Source of the DNA: Psychrobacter urativorans
Lineage (GTDB): Bacteria; Pseudomonadota; Gammaproteobacteria; Pseudomonadales; Moraxellaceae
Assembly (NCBI RefSeq): GCF_001298525.1
Contig: NZ_CP012678.1
Span: 1,054,001 to 1,118,000 of the forward strand
DNA length: 64,000 bases
Reading direction: 5' to 3'
Numbering within the stretch: position 1 is the first letter of the stretch; every line of letters starts with the position of its first letter. Below are positions 1 through 7,542 of this stretch, one piece after another. A model generated the notes under the pieces. It made no database searches. It was not told the DNA's origin and worked only from the letters and a program-made list of their open reading frames with translations. Made by a program: the position numbers and the translations under genes.

Positions 1-24
1 TTAGAAAGTGGGAAAAACCGTGTT

Positions 25-1194
25 TTGCAGAGTGTTATATTCAGCAGCTTATCACGCTCTTGGTCACAATTTTGGTCATGGTTTTGGTTCATCAACGTCA
101 TTGTTATGACAGGATTACTAAGCGCTTGCCAACCGCCAACGGCTACTGAAAATAGCGAGAAAGTGAACTCATCCATTATTATTAGTGAAGATAGCGTCAC
201 GATGGCACCAGAATATATTCTGAGTATTAAAACCTTACGCTATCAGCCAAGCCTTGGTTTACAAGGGATTATTGAACCTATTAAGCAAGCGCGGCTAAGC
301 GCAGCGCAAGATTTACATATCGAAGAAGTACTGGTCACAAACGGTCAGTGGGTAGAAAAAGGAGCGCCATTACTGATCGTTCAGCGTCCAACTGTGGGCG
401 ATAGTGTCATCGTAGAAAATGATAATGATAATGACCAATCACCTCAGAAAACAGAAAACTCATTATCTGAACCAGTCACCAACCCAGCATCAAATAAGCG
501 CATTGACGATAGCAAACAAATAAATGACCAGATTGTCCAAGACGACCTTACCCCAGTTACCCTAATAGATACCGAGCAGCTAATCACTATCCGTGCCAGC
601 TTTGCAGGGCGCGTAGATAACCTCTATGTCGGCACTACGCAAAACGTGAAGGCACACGAGCCACTTATGCGTTTAAGTGACGATACTGCTTTACGCTTTA
701 TTGCCACCCTACCCATTCAGGCTAAATCGCAACTATCGGTCGGGCAGACAGTTAATTTTACTGCTGCCGGTCAGATAGATACATTTACAGGACAAGTCAG
801 TAAATTGACCGTAAACCGTCCATCCAATCAATTATTGGTCGATGTTCATGTCGTTAAAAATGACGTTAGTCGCGGTAAACTACCCCTTAATACTGCCGTC
901 TCGGGGCGAGTTGATTATGGACAAATAGAAGTGGGCACGATTGTACCGGCACACGGCATTCATGATGTTGACTTGACTGAATTGCAAAAGCCACCCTATA
1001 AACCGTCATCGCCACTCACCGCTAATGTTTGGACGATCAAACAAGACCAACGTCTCACCCGTCAGTCGGTTGAAGTCATTGAGTATGACCCTAGCACCAA
1101 ACAATATCTAATCGCCGGTATCAGTAATGACAGTTTAATTTGCTTGGCTGACTTACCACTTGAGTCTGCAGGTAAAAAAGTGGTGATTTTATAA
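25..1194 (+). CDS. Lipoprotein periplasmic adaptor (membrane fusion protein, HlyD/RND type)
   Basis: This is a probable periplasmic adaptor that would link an inner-membrane exporter to an outer-membrane channel. A hydrophobic N-terminus ends in a lipobox (LLSAC, Cys35), so a lipid-anchored protein is expected. The first lipoyl half lies at about residues 88-121 and the second at about 187-218, followed by a beta-barrel region at about 222-300. Between the halves, where adaptors normally carry a coiled-coil hairpin, residues 123-185 are Asp/Asn/Ser-rich with no evident heptads. The first possible start is TTG at 25. No stop codon precedes it within the window, so the true start may lie upstream of base 1. 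No transporter partner is visible; a two-component system follows 283 bp downstream. The fold assignment is fairly sure; the cargo is unknown. Confidence 0.75.
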   Translation: MQSVIFSSLSRSWSQFWSWFWFINVIVMTGLLSACQPPTATENSEKVNSSIIISEDSVTMAPEYILSIKTLRYQPSLGLQGIIEPIKQARLSAAQDLHIEEVLVTNGQWVEKGAPLLIVQRPTVGDSVIVENDNDNDQSPQKTENSLSEPVTNPASNKRIDDSKQINDQIVQDDLTPVTLIDTEQLITIRASFAGRVDNLYVGTTQNVKAHEPLMRLSDDTALRFIATLPIQAKSQLSVGQTVNFTAAGQIDTFTGQVSKLTVNRPSNQLLVDVHVVKNDVSRGKLPLNTAVSGRVDYGQIEVGTIVPAHGIHDVDLTELQKPPYKPSSPLTANVWTIKQDQRLTRQSVEVIEYDPSTKQYLIAGISNDSLICLADLPLESAGKKVVIL

Positions 1195-1202
1195 TTTCTA
1201 AT

Positions 1203-1239
1203 CGTATGCGTTACTATCGTTTATAACCGTATGCGTTAC
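1203..1239 (+). repeat. 12-bp direct repeat between adaptor and response regulator genes
   Basis: CGTATGCGTTAC occurs twice, at 1203-1214 and 1228-1239, 25 bp apart start to start. It lies just after the adaptor stop codon and upstream of the response regulator promoter region. It could be a regulator site or a duplicated scrap; the sequence alone does not decide. Confidence 0.5.
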
Positions 1240-1316
1240 ATTGCGTAGAAATATTAACAAAGGGTATCTTGTTTGCTATCACAGTAGTTAGGCACAATAG
1301 GAGCAGTATTAAATCT

Positions 1317-1380
1317 TTAAACTTAATGTAAGATTAAGCGCTTATACATTTTTAAAAATCTATAATAAGTCAGTTATAAT
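1317..1380 (+). promoter_or_regulatory. Candidate promoter with TTAA repeats for the two-component operon
   Basis: A perfect -10 hexamer TATAAT lies at 1375-1380, with a weak -35 (TTAAAA, 1352-1357) at 17-bp spacing. Just upstream, TTAA occurs at 1317, 1323 and 1334. The last two form CTTAAT-N5-ATTAAG, with 11-bp spacing. OmpR-family regulators such as PmrA bind TTAA half-sites one helical turn apart, so autoregulation by the downstream regulator is plausible. This is inference. Confidence 0.4.
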
Positions 1381-1477
1381 GAATCATAGATTGACGACAT
1401 TTAATACGAAATCTAAATAAATAATAATGACAATTAAAACTCTAATTAAACATCCCTCTTAACTAAAGGACACCACC

Positions 1478-2200
1478 ATGAGTAAGCAAATTCTATTGAT
1501 TGAAGATGATCCTGATTTGGCTGAATTGATTAGCGATTATCTAACCATGAACTATTATGATGTGCATCATGCTGCTCTTGGTCAAGAAGGGCTAGAGATT
1601 TTAGATACTAAAGAACGCGATATTGATTTGGTCGTTCTTGATTTAATGCTACCCGATATGGATGGGATGCAAGTTTGCCAAAAAATTCGTGGCAACAAAA
1701 ATAATATCACCAATAAAGTCCCTATTATTATGCTCACCGCTAAGGGTGATACCACAGACCGTGTTTTAGGCTTAGAAATGGGTGCGGATGACTATATGTC
1801 AAAGCCATTTGAGCCACGTGAATTATTAGCACGTATTCGTTCAGTGATTCGTCGCCATGAGCAACCCAATCAAGCAGACAGTCAGTCAGACAGCTTAACC
1901 TTTGGGCGTTTAAGCGTTTTCCCAGACAGTCATGAAGTCACTATTGACGATCAATCTGTACGCCTGACCACCCATCAGTTCCAGTTACTGCATTACTTCG
2001 CCACGCATTCTGGCAAGGTTCTGAATCGTGAGCAACTGTGGCAAGCCATGCCAAATGATGACAGCTCAGACAATATTGATCGTGCCATCGATGTGCACAT
2101 TTCACGTTTGCGCGCTTTGATTGAAGACAATCCACGTCAGCCAAAACGTATCATCACCGTTCGCGGCGTGGGTTATCAATTTGCCACTGATCAAGTTTAA
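1478..2200 (+). CDS. OmpR/PhoB-family response regulator
   Basis: This 240-residue cytoplasmic transcription regulator is controlled by phosphorylation. The receiver domain covers about residues 1-120, with the acidic pocket E9/D10/D11, phospho-acceptor D55, T87 and K109 all present. A winged-helix DNA-binding domain fills about 140-236, ending in the family-typical VRGVGYQF. AAAGGA precedes the ATG at good spacing, which fixes the start. The sensor kinase gene follows after 154 bp on the same strand, so the two form a cognate pair. The upstream adaptor gene suggests an efflux or envelope-stress role, but the signal cannot be read from sequence. Confidence 0.93.
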   Translation: MSKQILLIEDDPDLAELISDYLTMNYYDVHHAALGQEGLEILDTKERDIDLVVLDLMLPDMDGMQVCQKIRGNKNNITNKVPIIMLTAKGDTTDRVLGLEMGADDYMSKPFEPRELLARIRSVIRRHEQPNQADSQSDSLTFGRLSVFPDSHEVTIDDQSVRLTTHQFQLLHYFATHSGKVLNREQLWQAMPNDDSSDNIDRAIDVHISRLRALIEDNPRQPKRIITVRGVGYQFATDQV

Positions 2201-2224
2201 GCAATATGTTTAATAAACATAGAG

Positions 2225-2289
2225 CTGATAAATAATACGCGCTAGTGCCAGTCGCTAACTATTATTTATCAGTAGCTTAAACGGCTACT
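2225..2289 (+). promoter_or_regulatory. Two hairpins between regulator and kinase genes
   Basis: A perfect 13-bp inverted repeat (CTGATAAATAATA at 2225-2237, complement at 2260-2272) encloses 22 nt. A second small hairpin, AGTAGC/GCTACT (2271-2276 and 2284-2289), overlaps its 3' edge. No T-run follows, so it is unlikely to be a simple terminator. It may stabilise the upstream message, attenuate kinase expression, or be an operator. Confidence 0.5.
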
Positions 2290-2354
2290 ATAGCGGCTAT
2301 AAAAATCATGCTATCAAAATACTGACAGTCGCCTATGACCACAGAGATCTTGTA

Positions 2355-4463
2355 ATGCAGCATTTCGGTTTTCACTCCGTCTTTGCTAGACTATTTGCCA
2401 GCGTAATGCTGGCATTAATCTTGTTTGCGGTCGCTATGGTACTGTTAACGCAACTGGTTCATGACAAAGATGCAGGCATTCGCTCCGAGGTCGTTGCGAC
2501 ACAAATTTTGGGACAAATTGATCCCTTTTTGCAAGAGCTTAATGTTTCTGTTAGTAAGAAAAATCGTCTACAGTCACGCTTTATGTTGGCAGTAGTCAAA
2601 AAAAGCTTTGATATTTTTGATGAATCCTTGCAAGCCAAAATGGCTTTGTATGATAATGAAGGTCATCTACTCATGCAGACGGATAACAGTGATTTTCCGT
2701 CTGAACTGCCGGCGATGCCTTCTTTATTATTGCGTATTTTTCCCTCTTTTTCTGATACCCCTTTAACCAAGCAAGCTCAGGTTTATAGTAGTACTGGCTA
2801 TACGCTGCTCTATGAGTCTCGCTTGCCTCCTAAAAAGCCGGTTCTTTCTGCGGCGCTTAATTTATTCACTGGTACATTACTGTTACTGCTCATTATGGCA
2901 GGCGTATTGTGGTGGATTGCACGCTCAATGACATGGCGCATCAATCAACTGAGTCGGCAAATGACGCAGCTTGGTGATGGAGATTTTACGGTACGAGTGA
3001 ACGCGCGCGGCAATGATGAAATTGCATTACTAGCGCGTGGATTTAATCAAGCCGCACAGAAAATTGAACACCTTATCAATGCCAATAACTTATTATTAGC
3101 CCACGCCTCACACGAGCTGCGTACGCCCATTACGCGCATTCGCCTACAAATTGAGATGATGGATATGTTGGCAAGTTCGATGCCGATAGAGACCAAGGCT
3201 AAATTTGATAAACGCGCGCAAGCCATTAATCGTGATTTATCAGGGCTCAATGATTTGGTTGAGAGCATTTTACTGGTCAGCCGTTTGGATGCAGGTCATG
3301 TGCTGCAACAAATTGAGCGCATGGATCTATACGACTTGATCAATCAAGAACGTCAACATTATCCCGAAGCGACTTTAATTGGCGAGCATCTTGTCATTGA
3401 GGGTCAGCCGTTGATGTTGACGCATTTAATTCGTAACTTATTAAATAATGCGATGTTACATGGTGAGCCACCGATAACCATTCTACTTTATGGTGTGCAA
3501 AATAAAGAAGATGCGGTTACTGTACCGGATTACCTATTACAGACAGTAGTGTGTCGTAGTTTTGCCAATTATCAGAGCGCCGATAATGACCATTATGATG
3601 AACTGCTCACGGATAGCGAGGATGTTGAACATGATAAGCACGGTAAGCGCGTCGAACGTATAGCTCCATCGTCTAAAGATCACTCTGACAGCACTCAAAA
3701 ATCCAAAACAGAAGCAGAACCGTTAGCCGCTTTAGCTGCGCCTAATCTTTATAGAAATGGCGAGACCTTTATTGTTGATGACAGTAATAACAGCAATGAC
3801 CTGACTCTCAGTAATGCAGACAATAAGCGCCTGATTATAGATAATTCAGCAGGAGAATTAAAGGCGGATGAGACAGCTCAAGAGTTATTAAATGCCCAAC
3901 AGACCACGTTAAGTATGGAGACTGACGAAACATTAACCACTGCAACGCCGTTTGTCGATACTCATTCATTGGCTTCTAATGAGAATATATTTACCATTGA
4001 TATACTGGAAAAAATTAAAAAAGTCAGCTGGCGTGCGGTACCTACTATCCAAGAGCATATGAACCATGTAGGCACTGACGACAATAATAAGAATCTCAGC
4101 GAAAATGACCCTAATAACAACCTACCAATAACTCAGCGTAAAGAAAGCTTATTTAAAAAACATCTAAAAAAATCTAAACCCGAACCTGTGCGCCCACTCC
4201 CTAAATATGCCGTCCTAGCGGTGATTGATGAAGGCGGTGGTATTCCTGAAGACAAGCGCGAAGAAATCTTCAGTCCTTTTGTACGCCTGCAACAAAAGAA
4301 AAAAGGCTCAGGGCTGGGTTTATCTTTAGTCACTCAAATTGTTACCGCGCACCAAGGTCATATTACGACCGACACCATCAATGGTCATACTCGGTTTTTA
4401 ATCGTGCTACCAGTGAAACATGACCCTCATTATAATTATCGCGACCATAATAGACGTGGATAA
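2355..4463 (+). CDS. Membrane sensor histidine kinase with a large insert in its ATPase domain
   Basis: This is the sensor of the two-component pair. A transmembrane helix at about residues 13-34 and another at about 167-189 flank a periplasmic sensor region of about 130 residues. HAMP follows at about 190-242. The dimerisation box has ASHELRTP with the phospho-acceptor His253. The ATPase domain has its N-box at about 357-370 (NLLNNAMLHGE), but the G1 box (DEGGGIP) comes only at 625-631 and G2 (GSGLGL) at 651-656. About 235 residues of Asp/Asn/Ser/Thr-rich sequence (about 381-616) lie between them, where ordinary kinases have a few tens. All catalytic boxes remain, so the protein is probably active. 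At 702 residues it is far longer than the usual 450. Confidence 0.92.
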   Translation: MQHFGFHSVFARLFASVMLALILFAVAMVLLTQLVHDKDAGIRSEVVATQILGQIDPFLQELNVSVSKKNRLQSRFMLAVVKKSFDIFDESLQAKMALYDNEGHLLMQTDNSDFPSELPAMPSLLLRIFPSFSDTPLTKQAQVYSSTGYTLLYESRLPPKKPVLSAALNLFTGTLLLLLIMAGVLWWIARSMTWRINQLSRQMTQLGDGDFTVRVNARGNDEIALLARGFNQAAQKIEHLINANNLLLAHASHELRTPITRIRLQIEMMDMLASSMPIETKAKFDKRAQAINRDLSGLNDLVESILLVSRLDAGHVLQQIERMDLYDLINQERQHYPEATLIGEHLVIEGQPLMLTHLIRNLLNNAMLHGEPPITILLYGVQNKEDAVTVPDYLLQTVVCRSFANYQSADNDHYDELLTDSEDVEHDKHGKRVERIAPSSKDHSDSTQKSKTEAEPLAALAAPNLYRNGETFIVDDSNNSNDLTLSNADNKRLIIDNSAGELKADETAQELLNAQQTTLSMETDETLTTATPFVDTHSLASNENIFTIDILEKIKKVSWRAVPTIQEHMNHVGTDDNNKNLSENDPNNNLPITQRKESLFKKHLKKSKPEPVRPLPKYAVLAVIDEGGGIPEDKREEIFSPFVRLQQKKKGSGLGLSLVTQIVTAHQGHITTDTINGHTRFLIVLPVKHDPHYNYRDHNRRG

Positions 4464-4770
4464 GCCAGCAAACACTATTAATAAGTGCTGTCATTTCTAT
4501 CAATCGTTCCCTTTCTTTATGCTTAATCCTTTATATTAATTTTATTTTTTATAACTGTATTGAGCATATTGCCTTATATTTTACGCTGCCATATAGATTT
4601 TATTATGGGTTATAAAATACTCCAGTCACGGATGCACATACCCAAAACGCTGCAAAATATGCTATATTACCGCCCCTTATTAACGTGTTAGCGGTCATTG
4701 GCTGTGAATAAGGCACTGATCTTAACGCACTTTTATAACTGTTATACTATTTATTAAATTTGAGCATTCC
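4464..4770. other. Intergenic region upstream of metN
   Basis: No gene was seen in this 307-bp AT-rich stretch. A good -10 (TATACT) lies at 4743-4748, close to the metN start, but its -35 (TCTTAA at 4720-4725) is poor. A second TATATT lies at 4663-4668. No MetJ-box array or S-box leader was recognised. Confidence 0.4.
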
Positions 4771-5541
4771 ATGAGTGACATGATCGTTCTAAATGACGTG
4801 ACCAAACGCTTTTTAAGTGATAGATCAGTCAAAGGTACAGATGGCAAACCGCATTGGTTTACTGCCGTTGAACCAACGTCGCTGTCGGTAAAGCAAGGTG
4901 AAATCTTTGGCTTAATGGGTTATTCAGGCGCAGGAAAGTCTACTTTATTACGACTGATTAATTTACTTGAGCGCCCTGATAGTGGTCACGTGAGTATTGA
5001 TGGCGTTGATTTGACCCAGTTATCAGCCAGTGATTTGCGTATCGCACGCCATAATATTGGTATGATTTTTCAGCAATTTAACCTGATGTCCAATCGTACG
5101 GTATTTGATAATGTGGCATTTAATCTGACAGTTTCAGGCTATCCTAAATCTGATATTCACAAGCGTGTGATGGACTGTTTAGAGATTGTAGATTTGACGG
5201 ATCGCGCCAGTCATTATCCGGCACAGTTATCCGGTGGACAAAAGCAACGCGTCGGTATTGCTCGTGCTATTGCACCGAGTCCAAAAGTTTTATTGGCGGA
5301 TGAGCCGACTTCCGCGCTTGATCCTGCCACTACTCGCAGCTTGCTAACCTGCCTACGTGATATTAATGAGCAGCTTGGGGTGACCATTGTCATCGTTACT
5401 CATGAGATGAGCGTGATTCGTAGGCTGTGTCACCGCGCTGCATTATTGCATCAAGGGCAGCTACTAGAGGTTGCAGATATTCGCGATGGATTGATACATG
5501 CTACGACCCCGATTGGGCAAGGCTTAGTACAAGAAGACTAA
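4771..5541 (+). CDS. metN: Methionine ABC transporter ATP-binding protein, short form
   Basis: This is the cytoplasmic ATPase of a D/L-methionine importer. Walker A (GYSGAGKST, 50-58), signature LSGGQ (153-157), Walker B (VLLADE, 173-178) and the H-loop His211 are all present. The sequence matches the MetN subgroup, and metI and metQ follow on the same strand. It has 256 residues and ends soon after the ATPase core. The C-terminal NIL domain of about 90 residues, which in E. coli MetN binds methionine and shuts transport down, is absent. The Shine-Dalgarno is weak. Function is well supported; loss of feedback inhibition is inference. Confidence 0.92.
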   Translation: MSDMIVLNDVTKRFLSDRSVKGTDGKPHWFTAVEPTSLSVKQGEIFGLMGYSGAGKSTLLRLINLLERPDSGHVSIDGVDLTQLSASDLRIARHNIGMIFQQFNLMSNRTVFDNVAFNLTVSGYPKSDIHKRVMDCLEIVDLTDRASHYPAQLSGGQKQRVGIARAIAPSPKVLLADEPTSALDPATTRSLLTCLRDINEQLGVTIVIVTHEMSVIRRLCHRAALLHQGQLLEVADIRDGLIHATTPIGQGLVQED

Positions 5542-5559
5542 TGAGGCAGGAGAAAATAG

Positions 5560-6246
5560 ATGTTAACTGGTGCTGAATTATCTGCCTCGATCGATAAACT
5601 GCTTATATTGCGTAAAGAGATTTGGCAAGCGTTCGTCGATACCTTTGTGATGCTTGGTATTTCTACCACGGTCGCCATTCTCATCGGCGGGCTGTTTGGC
5701 GTATTCTTATTTTTATCCAGCGATCGGCAGTTTTTGCAAAATAAAACTTTGTATGGCGTGCTTGGTGGTATTACCAACTTTATGCGCGCCTTCCCGTTCG
5801 TGATTTTGATGATTGCGATGAGTCCCTTTACTAAAGCCATCGTTGGTACGGGCATTGGTCCTATCGCCGCCTCTTTAGTACTTGCGATTGCGGGTTCGTT
5901 TTATTTTGCCCGTTTGGTCGAACAGAACTTACGTGAAGTACCACGCGGTATCATTGAAGCGACTGAATCGATGGGTGCGCGTCCGTATACTATTATTAAA
6001 GTGCTGCTCAATGAAGCGCGTTCAGGGTTGGTCTTATCAGTCACTATTCTATGTATCAGTTTGCTGTCATTTTCAGCAGCAGCAGGTATGATTGGCGGTG
6101 GCGGTCTTGGTGATTTGGCGATTCGTTATGGTTATTATCGTTATCAAACCGAGGTCATGGTCTTCATCGTTATTATGCTATCGATAATGGTTATCTCCAT
6201 TCAAGCTTTCGGTAATTGGGTTGCGACGCGTTTGGATAAGCGCTAA
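5560..6246 (+). CDS. metI: Methionine ABC transporter permease
   Basis: This is the inner-membrane channel subunit of the methionine importer. It has 228 residues with about five transmembrane helices. The EAA coupling loop that docks onto MetN is visible at about residues 139-160 (ESMGARP followed by LNEARSG). It starts 18 bp after the metN stop behind GGCAGGAG, so it is translated from the same message. Length and sequence are typical of MetI. Confidence 0.93.
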   Translation: MLTGAELSASIDKLLILRKEIWQAFVDTFVMLGISTTVAILIGGLFGVFLFLSSDRQFLQNKTLYGVLGGITNFMRAFPFVILMIAMSPFTKAIVGTGIGPIAASLVLAIAGSFYFARLVEQNLREVPRGIIEATESMGARPYTIIKVLLNEARSGLVLSVTILCISLLSFSAAAGMIGGGGLGDLAIRYGYYRYQTEVMVFIVIMLSIMVISIQAFGNWVATRLDKR

Positions 6247-6320
6247 ATGGCGTTAAACAACGCTTGATTTTATTACTGAAACCCTTTAACTTTGTTATCA
6301 TTCTAGCAACACTTAATTTA

Positions 6321-6363
6321 GCAGCATTACGACTTACCTTGTCAGTCATAATGTTGCTTTTTT
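6321..6363 (+). terminator. Terminator-like hairpin between metI and metQ
   Basis: A 14-bp stem (6321-6334 with 6344-6357; one G-U pair and one C-A mismatch) with a 9-nt loop is followed directly by six T residues. It has the form of an intrinsic terminator, but it sits inside the met operon, 54 bp before the metQ start. It could uncouple metQ dosage from metNI or act as an attenuator. Confidence 0.7.
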
Positions 6364-6417
6364 AATGGCTACACGAATTCTATTGGCATTTAACACATTT
6401 ATTATTAAGGATATTCC

Positions 6418-7392
6418 ATGAAATTAACCGATATCAGTCGTCAATTGGCGACCGCATTTGCAGCAGTTGGCGTATCAAGTTTAGTATTGGTTGGCTGTAA
6501 TAATTCATCAGCGCCAGAAGCGACCGCAGAGCCTGTAACTGAAGGCGCAGCGGCTGATAAGACAGCAACCAAGGATAGCGATCCTGAACATAGCAAAATC
6601 GTCATCGGTACGACTGAAGGTGACTTTGCAGATATGGTACGCAACCAAGTTAAAAGCTCACTTGAAGCGCAAGGCTATGAAGTTGAACTGGTAACCTTTA
6701 CCGACTATGTACGCCCGAACATTGCCTTGGCTGATGGCGATTTAGACATTAATATCTTTCAGCATAAGCCATATCTAGATACCTTTAAAAAAGAAAACAA
6801 ACTTGATTTGGTAGAGGCTTTCCAAGTACCAACCGCACCACTAGGCGTCTATTCAGGTAAAAAAACCAAGCTTGAAGAAGCGTTTAAAGGTATGAGTGTA
6901 TCTGCACCCAATGACCCAAGTAACTTTGCGCGCGCCTTGGTGATGATGAATGATCTTGGTTGGATTAAGCTAAAAGCTAATATTGACCCGCTAACCGCAT
7001 CAAAATCTGACATTGCTGATAACAGCAAATACGATATCAAAATCGTTGAGTTAGAAGCCGCCCAGCTACCACGCGCACGCGATGAAGTGGACTTTGCTAT
7101 CATTAATGGTAACTATGCCACCGACTCTGGCATCAAGCTGACTGAAGCTTTATTCCAAGAGCCAAGCTTTGCTTATGTCAACTGGTCAGCGATCAAAACT
7201 GCCGATAAAGATAAAAAATGGGTCAAAGACGTGACCAACGCCTACAACTCTGACGCCTTTAAAAAGTATGCTCATGATAGCTTCCCTGGTTATAAATATC
7301 CAAAAATCTGGGGTACTGACACTGTTGCTGCCCCTGCGACCACTACTACTACAACAGATAGCGCTCCAGTCGCAGAAGCTGCTGCTCAGTAA
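6418..7392 (+). CDS. metQ: Methionine-binding lipoprotein, NlpA/MetQ family
   Basis: This is the substrate-binding lipoprotein of the methionine importer. A signal peptide ends in the lipobox LVGC with Cys27 as the lipidated residue. An NlpA-type solute-binding domain fills about residues 58-300, including the family-typical stretches IFQHKPYLD and AIINGNYA. A charged linker (about 30-57) and a C-terminal Thr/Ala/Pro tail (about 303-324) flank the domain and are longer than in E. coli MetQ (271 residues). AAGGAT precedes the ATG. A strong terminator follows at 7455-7486. Confidence 0.92.
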   Translation: MKLTDISRQLATAFAAVGVSSLVLVGCNNSSAPEATAEPVTEGAAADKTATKDSDPEHSKIVIGTTEGDFADMVRNQVKSSLEAQGYEVELVTFTDYVRPNIALADGDLDINIFQHKPYLDTFKKENKLDLVEAFQVPTAPLGVYSGKKTKLEEAFKGMSVSAPNDPSNFARALVMMNDLGWIKLKANIDPLTASKSDIADNSKYDIKIVELEAAQLPRARDEVDFAIINGNYATDSGIKLTEALFQEPSFAYVNWSAIKTADKDKKWVKDVTNAYNSDAFKKYAHDSFPGYKYPKIWGTDTVAAPATTTTTTDSAPVAEAAAQ

Positions 7393-7454
7393 TTGCTGAC
7401 TTAAAACACCTTATCTAAATAAAGTATTTTGAGAGTTTACTAAGTAAAATAAAA

Positions 7455-7486
7455 AGCCCATTATTATCAAATAATGGGCTTTTTTT
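7455..7486. terminator. Bidirectional terminator between metQ and codA
   Basis: A perfect 11-bp stem (7455-7465 and 7470-7480) with loop ATCA is flanked by an A-run on the left and seven T residues on the right. It can end both metQ and the converging deaminase gene. Confidence 0.92.
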
Positions 7487-7542
7487 CGTCGATATTTTAT
7501 ATTGTTGCTATTTACTTCTTACCTTTCTTTCGTTAAATCCGG

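Noticed and set aside
5538..5855. Minus-strand frame over metI
   Set aside because: It is the antisense shadow of a well-supported permease gene.
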